From Planctomycetota bacterium (GTDB taxonomy: Bacteria > Planctomycetota > Planctomycetia > Pirellulales > Lacipirellulaceae), in assembly GCA_029259915.1 (NCBI GenBank), contig JAJDED010000064.1, forward strand, positions 1 through 32,321: DNA of 32,321 nt, read 5' to 3'. The position numbers and the translations under genes were made by a program. Below the pieces are notes generated by a model. It worked only from the letters and a program-made list of their open reading frames with translations, had not been told where the DNA came from and ran no database searches. Position 1 is the first letter of the stretch, and every line of letters starts with the position of its first letter. Below are positions 15,476 through 23,001 of the stretch, piece after piece.

Positions 15476-16228
15476 ATGAGTGAATTCCAGTCATATATTG
15501 AGGCGGTAGAGCAAGCCTATCAAGATGTCGAATCGTTTCTTACCGACGACTCCATGTGCACTTTGCAACGCCACAGTGTCAAAAGGTTTCGTGAAGACGT
15601 AGCGTATTATCGCGAGCAGAACACGGAAGACCAACATCTACATTACGTTGCTTCTATGTCGCATGACATCATCGAAGGCCTCCACCAGGTTGCTACCGAG
15701 ACGTATCTTAGAGGAGAAACCAATACTGCAAGTGCTGAGTTGGATGAAAGCTGCGAGAGAATAAAGAAGGGCATGTTTGCTGAACTGCAAAATCCAGAAT
15801 ACTCAGCCGCCTATCATAAACAAGTCCAAGCATTTGTTGAATATTGGGCGACTCTTGAATATGTGCCTCTTCCATTTCACAATCGCGACCAAGATATACC
15901 ACGAGTTACTAATCCACGAGGACGCCAGGTGATTGACGACGAGGTTGCTAAATATAAAGAGCGTGCTAACGCAAAAGCGATCTTAATCGTCAAGAAGTTT
16001 GAGGCACTTATCGATCAAAGGTCGACGATGTCAGACGTGGCTCTGCAAAACGAACAGACAACGCGGGAAACGTCGGATGACAACCCGTCTCTTCCTACAA
16101 AAGCGGTGATGACAAGCAATGCTTTCAAGGCTGAAATTGACCACGGGAAGGCCTTAGGATTAACTGATGAAGAAATCTTAGGAAATATTCAACAGCAACT
16201 ACGAGACGATTGCTCAGATCACTCCTAG
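15476..16228 (+). CDS. Hypothetical helical protein, tandem paralogue A (250 aa)
   Basis: Starts MSEFQSYIEAVEQAYQDVE. All-helical, acidic and soluble. Residues about 125-160 hold a Tyr/Trp/Pro segment (VEYWATLEYVPLPFHNRDQD) and a PRG motif. A variable Thr/Ser-rich linker leads to a C-terminal tail EIDHGKALGLTDEEILGNI. The gene at 16460 shares the start (MSxFQ..xExVE), the PPF/PLPFHN..D region, PRG and the same tail, so the two arose by duplication. The tail reads like a short docking helix. Function not recognised. No Shine-Dalgarno site. Confidence 0.65.
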   Translation: MSEFQSYIEAVEQAYQDVESFLTDDSMCTLQRHSVKRFREDVAYYREQNTEDQHLHYVASMSHDIIEGLHQVATETYLRGETNTASAELDESCERIKKGMFAELQNPEYSAAYHKQVQAFVEYWATLEYVPLPFHNRDQDIPRVTNPRGRQVIDDEVAKYKERANAKAILIVKKFEALIDQRSTMSDVALQNEQTTRETSDDNPSLPTKAVMTSNAFKAEIDHGKALGLTDEEILGNIQQQLRDDCSDHS

Positions 16229-16230
16229 AT

Positions 16231-16346
16231 TCATTGTGTATCGCCGAGCGTGAAGCTGTTGCCGAGCTTCGTCTCGTCACCGTCTCGGTAACTTTTCTGC
16301 ACGTTGATCGTGCGGAACTTTCGCTTTTGGCCGTCGCCGCTAAAGC
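16231..16346 (-). pseudogene. Remnant of the small conserved family (copy of 17303-17551)
   Basis: On the minus strand this reads GQKRKFRTINVQKSYRDGDE followed by TKLGNSFTLGD, nearly identical to the central 35 residues of the intact gene at 17303-17551. The N-terminal strand (ATFRFGSVSSSVF) and the C-terminal helix are lost, and a stop (16231-16233) follows soon after. Long DNA identity to about 17378-17480 shows a recent duplication. Its place after paralogue A mirrors the intact copy after paralogue B. Confidence 0.85.
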
Positions 16347-16459
16347 CAGTTCAGTTTCCGACAGCGAGTAGTATCCTTTCTGTTTGCTGGCAACGGCTGT
16401 TTATTTGTAGTAAGATCGAGAGTCTCGTTTTGGTGTACTGATCGCTAGGACTTATCTCT

Positions 16460-17203
16460 ATGAGCATCTTCCAGCAACATCTTGAGAAAGTAGAACGCGT
16501 TTTAGCAGAAGCCGAGCAATATCTTCTTGATAGTCCTCGCTCGAACAGGGCTGTTAGTCGAGTGGCCGACCTGCGGGCAACAGCTTTTCAACTTGAAGAT
16601 GCAGACAACGCCGCTCGTGATCTTCCCTCTTTTGTTACTTCTTGTCATTTGGCTATCGAAAGTCTTAACGATTGTGCCACCTCCGACTATCTCAGAGAAG
16701 AGCGTCATGCTGCGTTTCAACCGATGCTCGATGCTTCCGAGAGAGTCACGGATCAATACAACTGTCTCATAGCAGATGAAAATGTGCCTGAAGCTCAGAA
16801 AGTAAAACTTAAAGAGTTTTACGAAAGCATGGGTAATAAATGGCCCTACCTCGAACCCCCCTTTAACCATGCTGAGGATCGGCCATCCGTACTGAAGCCA
16901 CGAGGTCTAGATAGAATAGATAGCAGGTTTGCTAACTATGCCTCACTAGTGTTGCAACAGGTCAACGAGATGGAACTGAGCTTTGGAGAATTATCCGATC
17001 CCTCCAATTACGTCCATGAAGAACCAGACTTGCAAGAACCTGTGGTAGACGAAGTCGAAGAACTTTCACCATTTGTTGAGCCGGTTAACAACGCCCCAGA
17101 CTCGCCCGATATTCATCGTGAAATAGAACACGGAGAAGCTTTGGGCCTATCAGCGGAAGAGATACTCGAAAATATAAAGAGGCGAACGGCAGATGAGTCC
17201 TGA
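16460..17203 (+). CDS. Hypothetical helical protein, tandem paralogue B (247 aa)
   Basis: Starts MSIFQQHLEKVERVLAEAEQ. Same plan as the 15476 gene: helical acidic body, WPYLEPPFNHAEDRP and PRG region in the middle, a long acidic linker (EEPDLQEPVVDEVEELSPF), then the tail EIEHGEALGLSAEEILENI. Overall identity is modest, so the pair diverged well before the small-gene remnant between them decayed, or one copy evolves fast. The stop lies inside a 7-bp-arm repeat (TCCTGAT 17198-17204, ATCAGGA 17219-17225). Function unknown; the shared tail suggests a common partner. Confidence 0.65.
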   Translation: MSIFQQHLEKVERVLAEAEQYLLDSPRSNRAVSRVADLRATAFQLEDADNAARDLPSFVTSCHLAIESLNDCATSDYLREERHAAFQPMLDASERVTDQYNCLIADENVPEAQKVKLKEFYESMGNKWPYLEPPFNHAEDRPSVLKPRGLDRIDSRFANYASLVLQQVNEMELSFGELSDPSNYVHEEPDLQEPVVDEVEELSPFVEPVNNAPDSPDIHREIEHGEALGLSAEEILENIKRRTADES

Positions 17204-17248
17204 TGTCTGTTGTAATCTAATCAGGAAGCAGCGATTTGCAGGTACGTG

Positions 17249-17277
17249 AAAAGGCGGCCCGCATAGTGGGACCGCCT
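17249..17277 (-). terminator. Rho-independent terminator of the 17303-17551 gene
   Basis: Read on the minus strand: AGGCGG-T-CCC, a 7-nt loop, GGG-C-CGCCT, then TTTTC. The stem is 9 bp with one internal mismatch. It lies 26 bp beyond the stop codon. Confidence 0.7.
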
Positions 17278-17302
17278 AATCGCATCCTTTCTAGCCACCA
17301 CA

Positions 17303-17551
17303 TTATGCAGTGACTTCGGCTTCCTTCTCTTCGACGTGGGCTTGGGCCATTTGCATGGACCGTATTGCCGACGGCATATCGCCCAACGTGAAGCTGTTGC
17401 CGAACTTCGTCTCGTCGCCATCCCTGTAACTCTTCTGCACGTTGATCGTGCGGAACTTTCGCTTCGGTCCGTTGTCGCCGTTCGTCTCTTGGACGAACAC
17501 GCTAGACGACACGCTACCAAAACGAAACGTGGCTTCGGGACTCTTGGACAT
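17303..17551 (-). CDS. Small conserved beta-type protein (82 aa), family member 1
   Basis: Starts MSKSPEATFRFGSVSSSVFV at ATG 17551, with GGAGG 8 nt upstream on the minus strand, which decides the start over longer frames. Pattern: strand with G-S/D-V-S-x-S/A-V-F, then KRKFRTINVQKSYRDGDE, then a short helix D-M/L-x-x-A. The same pattern appears in the genes at 17888 and 31378, so it is a plasmid family. The shape (strands with basic and aromatic residues, then a helix) is reminiscent of PC4-like single-stranded DNA binders, but that is a guess. A decayed copy lies at 16231-16346. Confidence 0.7.
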   Translation of the reverse strand: MSKSPEATFRFGSVSSSVFVQETNGDNGPKRKFRTINVQKSYRDGDETKFGNSFTLGDMPSAIRSMQMAQAHVEEKEAEVTA

Positions 17552-17887
17552 CGTAGTGACCTCCAATCTCTCATGAAAGGATCGAAATCGTCCGTAGACG
17601 CCTGGCACAGAATGAAACCAGTGACCCATGCTGCCAGTGTCCAGTTTGCTTGGCAAGAAATTTCATGCCGTTCGCTTCGATGGGGACCGAAAAAAGACCT
17701 CGCACACTTATCGCTAGCCGGCCTCGCCGCAAGCCAGTGGTACGCGTGCAGACCCAGGGCAACGGTTGCAGGATCCGGCTACACCGGATTCGCAACCGGC
17801 CGGTCTGCGTGACGCGAACCAGGCTTGCACCAGGCCTCATTGCTACCGATCGCTGCGGAGGCACTTTTATTCTTACTCCCCTATCAA

Positions 17888-18211
17888 ATGCCAAATGGCA
17901 ACAATCAATCACCGGCCAAGCAGAAACCTGCTTACACTGTCGCACTCGGCGACGTTTCTACCAGCGTCTTCGCGGAGAATCGAACCACGAAGGACGGCAA
18001 GCGAGATTGGAAGAGCTACTCTGTTAGCCTCCAGCGAAGCTACGTCGACCCTCAAACCGAGAAACGCGTTTACGTCAACACGCTGTTCGAGCGTGACTTG
18101 CTTGACGCGTCGCAAGGCTTGGTTCAAGCCTACCACTGGATCGAAACCGATCGCCGCGAAGCGGCGAAGGCAGCGGCCTCAGAAAAGGCAGCAGCCAACG
18201 GGGAGTCGTAA
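17888..18211 (+). CDS. Small conserved beta-type protein (107 aa), family member 2
   Basis: Starts MPNGNNQSPAKQKPAYTVAL. Shares G-D-V-S-T-S-V-F, then WKSYSVSLQRSYVDPQTEKR and FERDLLDASQGLVQAYHWIE with the other members. It has a longer N-terminus and an Ala/Lys-rich tail. ATG 17888 is chosen over a TTG at 17825; no ribosome binding site. It is divergent from member 1; the 336 bp between them contain an ATCCGG/CCGGAT hairpin and no gene. The stop codon sits in the loop of a perfect hairpin (18200-18219), and a textbook terminator follows. Confidence 0.7.
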   Translation: MPNGNNQSPAKQKPAYTVALGDVSTSVFAENRTTKDGKRDWKSYSVSLQRSYVDPQTEKRVYVNTLFERDLLDASQGLVQAYHWIETDRREAAKAAASEKAAANGES

Positions 18212-18219
18212 GACTCCCC
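18200..18219. other. Perfect hairpin around the stop codon
   Basis: GGGGAGTC-GTAA-GACTCCCC; the TAA stop lies in the loop and last stem base. Its right arm is part of a minus-oriented GCAGGGGAGT motif (18213-18222). Confidence 0.7.
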
Positions 18220-18221
18220 TG

Positions 18222-18249
18222 CCCCGGACTTCGGTCCGGGGCTTTTATT
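18222..18249 (+). terminator. Strong rho-independent terminator
   Basis: CCCCGGAC-TTCG-GTCCGGGG, a perfect 8-bp stem with a UUCG tetraloop, followed by CTTTTATTTT. Ends transcription of the 17888-18211 gene; the Cys-rich gene at 18270 needs its own start or read-through. Confidence 0.92.
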
Positions 18250-18269
18250 TTCTTTCACTTTTTTCAATC

Positions 18270-18512
18270 ATGAAATCACCCCATTACAACAACGTAACAC
18301 CTCGATGCCGAGAATGCGATTCACAAATTATTCAACTGGAAAACGAGGGTGTCTATCGTGATGACCTCTGCGAATACTGCGAACGTGGCCTCATTGAAAA
18401 AGCACTACTCGCAGAGAACAAGAGTCAGCACCTACACGAGATATGTACGTTTTGCAGAATGCCTTGCCATTCGCACAAGCCAAGCTGTTGCTACAAACCA
18501 TGTGGCAAGTAA
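18270..18512 (+). CDS. Cys-rich zinc-ribbon-like small protein (80 aa)
   Basis: Starts MKSPHYNNVTPRCRECDSQI. Four Cys clusters (CREC, CEYC, CTFCRMPC, CCYKPC) with nearby His residues suggest two zinc knuckles. The spacing resembles DksA/TraR-type or ribbon proteins but is not diagnostic. The gene begins 20 bp after the T-run of the terminator, with no ribosome binding site in the T-rich leader, so a leaderless mRNA is possible. Function unknown; DNA, RNA or protein binding is inferred from the zinc pattern. Confidence 0.6.
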   Translation: MKSPHYNNVTPRCRECDSQIIQLENEGVYRDDLCEYCERGLIEKALLAENKSQHLHEICTFCRMPCHSHKPSCCYKPCGK

Positions 18513-18582
18513 GCCACCTTAAATGTCTCTATTCAACCATCCAAACATAGCACGCGTTGGATCGACGTGGTTCAACGCGTTG

Positions 18583-19851
18583 CTAGCTTGAGCTAGTCCC
18601 CTTCCCTCTCATCTTCAAGAAGCCTTTGCGATCAACCGTCACTTCGTTCTCGCCAAACTTTAGATTGGCTGAAGCCGCACTACCGAGTAACGCGTCGGCT
18701 AAGAGTTCCGCTGCGGTTTTTTCTTCACCTTCTTGATCGCGAGACGTAAACAAGTTGCGGCTCAGTCGTTCGATCAAATCTTCTGGTATCTCGTCGTGTT
18801 TCGACTCCGCCCACTCCAACGCGTGCTCTGCCACCCAACTCGCTCGAATAATGTCCAACTCGAGTTGTTTCAGAGCGAACTCTTCTTCAGCGTGTCTTGT
18901 TGCCCACTGAGACATCCACTTCAGAAAGAAACCGGCCGTCGCCGCGAACGCTACGCCGAAGACAATCTGACGTACGATTAGCCAGGCACTAAGATTGCCC
19001 GTTTTGTTGGCTTGGAAGTCCCAGTAGATAAAGAAACCGGTTGCCCCGGCCAGCAAAACCAACAGTAATAAGAAACCACTTAACGCTGGCCAGCGTCGAA
19101 GACGCGTCGCTTTGGTTAGCTCAAACTTGTTTGCTCGCTCCTCTAAGATCGTTTGAATGTCCTTCAACAAACTCCGCCGCGTGGTCGTGTTATCGCGGTC
19201 GTCGAGTTCTTTCTCTCGCTTACCTAACTGTTCTTCTTTCTCAGTGACTTCCGCTAAGCGATTCTGAAGAATCCCCTCTCGCTTTTCTTCAGTTTCAACT
19301 GCTTTGGCTTCTAGTTCGTCGAGTCGAGATTGATACCCTTTGGTTTGTTCCGTCGTAAATTCTTGTAGCTGTTTGAAGAATTGCTCCTGCATCCCCTGCA
19401 GGTCACGAATCGACTGCTCACGGGCTTGGTAGAATGCTCGGTCTTCTTCTGCGAGATATTCCGTCAGAGCCTTTTCGTCTACCGCGTCGTACGCGTTGCG
19501 TAACGTGGTTAACCATTCAGTATCATTCCCTTTGAATTGGTTTACGTCATACGACAGCTCAATCCGGTCTTGATAGCCGGATACATCTCCCCCCTTTGCT
19601 GACGGCCGGACCACCGACACTTTCATGTGGTCAGGAAACTCAAAGCTGAATCGTTGTACCCCAATCGTTTCTTGATCGAGTACTGCTTTTAGTTGTTCAC
19701 GCTTCTCACCCTCTACGTCCTCGATGGTAGTACCGAAAACGGTCGTAATTGTGAATTTACGAATCCCCTGTTCGCCTGCCGCCTTCAGCATGCGATTGTG
19801 AACTTCTCGATCGTTGAATCTCGGGATGCTAAACCCACTCTGCTGTGCCAT
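18583..19851 (-). CDS. Coiled-coil membrane protein with two TM helices (422 aa)
   Basis: Starts MAQQSGFSIPRFNDREVHNR. Residues 1-135 are a mixed soluble domain with strands (RKFTITTVFG, QRFSFEFPDHMKVSVV). Residues about 140-245 are a long coiled coil (LQEFTTEQTKGYQSRLDELE, RLAEVTEKEEQLGKREKELD). Two membrane helices lie at about 255-277 and 289-311. The C-terminal about 110 residues are soluble and helical. Both large domains would face the same side, probably the cytoplasm. It is monocistronic on the minus strand, facing away from the partition genes. No family recognised. Possible roles are a membrane sensor, a conflict-system effector or a transfer component. Confidence 0.72.
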   Translation of the reverse strand: MAQQSGFSIPRFNDREVHNRMLKAAGEQGIRKFTITTVFGTTIEDVEGEKREQLKAVLDQETIGVQRFSFEFPDHMKVSVVRPSAKGGDVSGYQDRIELSYDVNQFKGNDTEWLTTLRNAYDAVDEKALTEYLAEEDRAFYQAREQSIRDLQGMQEQFFKQLQEFTTEQTKGYQSRLDELEAKAVETEEKREGILQNRLAEVTEKEEQLGKREKELDDRDNTTTRRSLLKDIQTILEERANKFELTKATRLRRWPALSGFLLLLVLLAGATGFFIYWDFQANKTGNLSAWLIVRQIVFGVAFAATAGFFLKWMSQWATRHAEEEFALKQLELDIIRASWVAEHALEWAESKHDEIPEDLIERLSRNLFTSRDQEGEEKTAAELLADALLGSAASANLKFGENEVTVDRKGFLKMRGKGTSSS

Positions 19852-20306
19852 ACTCCAAAACCACCCAGTTGCGAATCCAAAGATGCCGACCTATTCAACC
19901 ATCCCAGTATACCACACAGTTTTTGACGTGCAGCAACGTGTCACAAAATAACGCGGTACGCTTGTACTTTTCGACGTAGCTGCTGTTTCAATCCCCACAA
20001 GCAGACCCCCAGCACCAACTTAGGAGCGTTAGGCAACGAGTCGCATAACGCGTTGGTTCACGTCGGCTCGTTAGTTTCGATGAGACTCCCCTACTCTCTT
20101 CTTTTGTGCTGAATACCAACGCGTCTTTAGACGCGTCTACAATATCAAACAGAGTTGTTTGAATTGCGTTTCATCGCTGTTCGACATGGTGAACGCGTCG
20201 CAAGCAACGTGTCAGTTTGCATCACGTTACGTTACGTCATTAAACGCGTCTGTCAACGCGTCAGGTTTGCTTGAGGGTCACAGCTGCGGTACGTTTCTTC
20301 CGATTT
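19852..20306. promoter_or_regulatory. 455-bp intergenic region with clustered ACGCGTC sites
   Basis: No gene. It holds paired direct repeats of ACGCGTC exactly 12 bp apart at 20119/20131 and at 20244/20256, another at 20193 with a variant ACGTGTC at 20207, and ACGCGT at 20048. It separates the minus-strand membrane gene from the plus-strand coiled-coil gene and parAB, so it likely holds divergent promoters and a regulator's binding sites. A minus-oriented AGGGGAGT lies at 20085-20092. Confidence 0.55.
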
Positions 20307-20891
20307 ATGGCAACTGACCCTATTAACTTCACCGAGGCGGCCGCGTTGACTGGCCAACACCGCGAAAAGATTCGTCGGTTCGTGAACAAGATCAAAGACA
20401 ACAAAGAAGATCCACGACGTTCTCAGATTAAACCATCGTATGACGACTACAAGGCTTTCAAGAAGAAGGGGACTTCGTTTGAATGGGAGATAGAACGTCA
20501 GTTGATCGTTGATGAATTTGGTATCTCAGAGGGCTTTGAACACGAACCAATAGCCGAGGCAGCAGAACGTAGGGCAGGGGAGTCGGCGTTACTTCGAGAG
20601 AGAAAAGAACGCATCGAGTTTTTGGAAGCTCAGTGCGGTGCCAAAGACGGACAATTAGAGGGGCTCAATGAACGCTTACGCGAGGCTCACATACTCCAAA
20701 AGAATGCAACGGACGAACTCACACAAATACCGGCCAATGTTCGCCGAGCAGTCCAGCAGGGGAAAGATAGCTGGTTGCACAAGCATCGATACATCAGCAA
20801 CTTGTGGAAGCGAAAGCAACAGCCTCAAGCTGTTGCTACTGACGTGGTCAACGCGTCGTCTGACGAAGCCAAAGGCGAAGGGAGTAAATAG
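20307..20891 (+). CDS. Putative DNA-binding coiled-coil protein upstream of parAB (KfrA-like layout)
   Basis: The 194-aa product starts at ATG 20307 (MATDPINFTEAAALTGQHRE). The first about 40 residues look like a helix-turn-helix. The middle is a long charged coiled coil (about 85-145: AERRAGESALLRERKERIEF, GQLEGLNERLREAH). A basic C-terminus follows (HKHRYISNLWKRKQ). An HTH followed by a coiled coil, encoded next to parAB, matches the general plan of plasmid accessory partition proteins such as KfrA; homology is not claimed. It lies between the ACGCGTC cluster and the palindrome array and may bind either. It contains the first plus-oriented GCAGGGGAGT motif. Confidence 0.6.
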   Translation: MATDPINFTEAAALTGQHREKIRRFVNKIKDNKEDPRRSQIKPSYDDYKAFKKKGTSFEWEIERQLIVDEFGISEGFEHEPIAEAAERRAGESALLRERKERIEFLEAQCGAKDGQLEGLNERLREAHILQKNATDELTQIPANVRRAVQQGKDSWLHKHRYISNLWKRKQQPQAVATDVVNASSDEAKGEGSK

Positions 20892-20911
20892 GTTACGACA
20901 AACGCTAGAAT

Positions 20912-21021
20912 GACTTTCGCCCGCGAAAGTCTTTTCTTCGCGAGGGCAGGGCAGGGGACTTTCGCCCGCGAAAGTAATCCGCCCGGTGCTGGCTTGGTAG
21001 CGAACTTTCGCCCGCGAAAGT
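20912..21021. promoter_or_regulatory. Three evenly spaced palindromes, candidate parS/operator
   Basis: ACTTTCGCCCGCGAAAGT occurs identically at 20913-20930, 20958-20975 and 21004-21021 (8-bp arms, CC centre; copy 1 has 9-bp arms). Starts are 45 and 46 bp apart. The array lies 130-240 bp upstream of parA, the usual place for a centromere or autoregulatory operator. I did not notice copies elsewhere. Confidence 0.8.
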
Positions 21022-21152
21022 CGACCCCACTTCACCAGCTACCCACACGACACAACGCGGTTAAGTTTCGACGCGTTAGCAGTCGATAGAGCTTTGCGGA
21101 AGGACCGCCAACGCCCAACTTATTAGATTGCCAAGGAGGGGACTCAAATACG

Positions 21153-21947
21153 ATGCAACGCGTCACCATCATTAACCACAAAGGAGGGCCAGGCAAAACG
21201 ACGACCACCGTCAATCTTGCTGGAGCCCTAGCCGGCTTAGGCCACCGCGTTTTGGTGGTCGACGTCGATGGACAGGGAGACGTCTCGAGCGTTTTTCTGG
21301 ACCACCACGAAAATCTACCGCTAACCGTCGCAGACTTCTACAACGATAGCGGCGTGATGCTACAGGACGTTATCCAGCCTACTACTATCGAAGGTCTGGC
21401 GATCGCTCCGGCCGATGATCGGCTGAACGAAGTCGACACGACGCACAATTTCGAGAACGATCCGCGATCGACGGCACTTCTCGATGCGTTGGAAGACGCG
21501 GCCGACGATTACGACTATGTTTTGCTCGATTGTGCCGGCAAGGTCCACCTTACCGGCTACTCGGCAATCGTCGCGGCCGATCTAGTGCTCGTGCCGGTTG
21601 AATGCTCGCGGTTTGCGGTTCGCAACCTGGCGACCGTACATCGAGAGTTTTGTAGCGTTCAACAGCTAATCAATCCAGACATCGCGTTGCAATTCTTTCT
21701 CTCGAAAGTGCAGCCACGTGATAAGACCGCCGAGACGACTCGCAAGTCGCTCGAGAAGGCCTTTGGCGTTGAGCAAGTCATGCAAACGGAGATTCCGTTC
21801 GGCAAGACGTTTCTCACGGCGATCAACATTGGCAAACCAATTACTATCCATTCCAAGCGATCGAAGGGCAGTCTGCAAACGATCGCGTTGGCTCAAGAAC
21901 TTATCGAGTTACTCCAAGGAGGAAACCATGTCCAAGCAGCAGCGTGA
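21153..21947 (+). CDS. parA: ParA plasmid-partition ATPase
   Basis: The 264-aa ParA/MinD-type ATPase begins MQRVTIINHKGGPGKTTTTV. The deviant Walker A is KGGPGKTT (10-17), with Pro where Val is usual. Walker A-prime VLVVDVDGQGD and Walker B YVLLDCAG follow. There is no N-terminal HTH, so it is the short form, and autoregulation would fall to ParB or the upstream coiled-coil protein. AAGGAGGGG at 21132-21140 gives a clear start. ParA binds DNA non-specifically with ATP and moves ParB-parS complexes. The end overlaps parB by 20 nt. Confidence 0.95.
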   Translation: MQRVTIINHKGGPGKTTTTVNLAGALAGLGHRVLVVDVDGQGDVSSVFLDHHENLPLTVADFYNDSGVMLQDVIQPTTIEGLAIAPADDRLNEVDTTHNFENDPRSTALLDALEDAADDYDYVLLDCAGKVHLTGYSAIVAADLVLVPVECSRFAVRNLATVHREFCSVQQLINPDIALQFFLSKVQPRDKTAETTRKSLEKAFGVEQVMQTEIPFGKTFLTAINIGKPITIHSKRSKGSLQTIALAQELIELLQGGNHVQAAA

Positions 21948-22851
21948 CATCGAGGCGAACCTTAATTCCGACTTGGACCGTATCGCATCGCCAGCTCGCC
22001 GGCAAAGTGCAGCGACTGGCGACCGTCGTCGTCGTGCGACCGATACGTTTATGATTCCGATTGCGTGGGTCCAACCTGACCCCGACCAGGTCCGTAAGCA
22101 AGGTAAGACTAAAGACGATCCGGCCGTCGTCGAACTTGCTGAATCGATTCGCGAGCATGGCCAAATGCAAGCGATCGAGGTTCGGGAACTTAAACGCGAC
22201 GAACTCTATCAGATTGTCGCCGGCGAAGGGCGGTTCGTTGCTGTTAGCGAAGTGCTAGGGCTTGATGAGATTAAGGCGACACTCGTCAATCCGTCGGAAG
22301 AGTCAATCGTCTGGCGGCAACTACATGAAAACATTCATCGTCGCAGTTTGCATCCATTGGACCTGGCCGAATCGATCGAAGAGGCGATGGCCAGTGGATT
22401 GAAACTGGCTGAGGTTGCCGGCAAGCTCAAGAAGAGCGAAACGTGGGTCCAGAAGGCCCGCACGGTTGGCAAAGACCTTACCGACGAAGCGAAGGCCGAA
22501 CTACTGGCCAGCGGCAAAGGCGACAGCATTGATACGGCGTACGAGATCGCTACCGTCGAGGCTGACCAGCAAGTTGAGATTGCTCGCAAGATTGGCCAAG
22601 AAAATCTCGGCCGCGATGCCGTTCGCAAACTCACTAAGGACGCTAAGAAGAACAGCACGACGCATCGCTCCGGACGTACCGGCCGCAAGGCAGGGAAGTC
22701 AAAAGGCTTTGAGACCAAATGGAAAAGCGAAAACGGTCTGCAATTCGTTGTGACCGCTCGCAAGAAACGCGTCAGTGATGAAGAACTACTCGTCGCCGCC
22801 AAGCAGTTTGTTGCGTCGATGAAAGAGCAGGGGAGTAGGCGAGCAGCCTAG
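21928..22851 (+). CDS. parB: ParB centromere-binding protein
   Basis: The 307-aa product starts at ATG 21928, with AAGGAGG upstream inside parA. It has the ParB/RepB order: an N-terminal basic ParA-contact region, a ParB nuclease-like/CTP-binding domain with QPDPDQVRK, ELAESIREHGQMQAIEV and the box GEGRFVAVSEVLG, then the HTH region (LHPLDLAESIEEAM, LAEVAGKLKKSETWVQKA), a Lys-rich linker and a C-terminal dimerisation part. The box reads GEGR where GERR is common. Likely targets are the three palindromes at 20913-21021. A strong terminator follows, so parA-parB form one transcript. A GCAGGGGAGT motif lies in the last codons. Confidence 0.94.
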   Translation: MSKQQRDIEANLNSDLDRIASPARRQSAATGDRRRRATDTFMIPIAWVQPDPDQVRKQGKTKDDPAVVELAESIREHGQMQAIEVRELKRDELYQIVAGEGRFVAVSEVLGLDEIKATLVNPSEESIVWRQLHENIHRRSLHPLDLAESIEEAMASGLKLAEVAGKLKKSETWVQKARTVGKDLTDEAKAELLASGKGDSIDTAYEIATVEADQQVEIARKIGQENLGRDAVRKLTKDAKKNSTTHRSGRTGRKAGKSKGFETKWKSENGLQFVVTARKKRVSDEELLVAAKQFVASMKEQGSRRAA

Positions 22852-22877
22852 CGAACCGCCAACACTTGACGCTCCTT

Positions 22878-22921
22878 CGACGTCGCCAAGCACTGCCCCG
22901 CTTGGTGGCGTCGTTTTGTTT
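22878..22921 (+). terminator. Rho-independent terminator after parB
   Basis: CGACGTCGCCAAGC, an 8-nt loop, then GCTTGGTGGCGTCG: 14 pairs including two G-U pairs, followed by TTTTGTTT. Separates parAB from rep. Confidence 0.9.
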
Positions 22922-22957
22922 CGTCGAGTAGAGCTTGTAATTTTGCTGATTATCCGA

Positions 22958-22981
22958 GAGAATCCAGGTCTAAGGATTCTC
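22958..22981. promoter_or_regulatory. Dyad 20 bp before the rep start
   Basis: GAGAATCC and GGATTCTC, perfect 8-bp arms, 8-nt spacer. The position suits a Rep autoregulatory operator or a leader hairpin. It does not resemble the iterons. Confidence 0.5.
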
Positions 22982-23001
22982 ATTTCGCACGGACGACCAG
23001 C

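Noticed and set aside
17766..18512. One 248-codon frame spanning 17766-18512
   Set aside because: Only its last 80 codons, from ATG 18270, are protein-like. The upstream part overlaps the 17888 gene in another frame and crosses a strong terminator.
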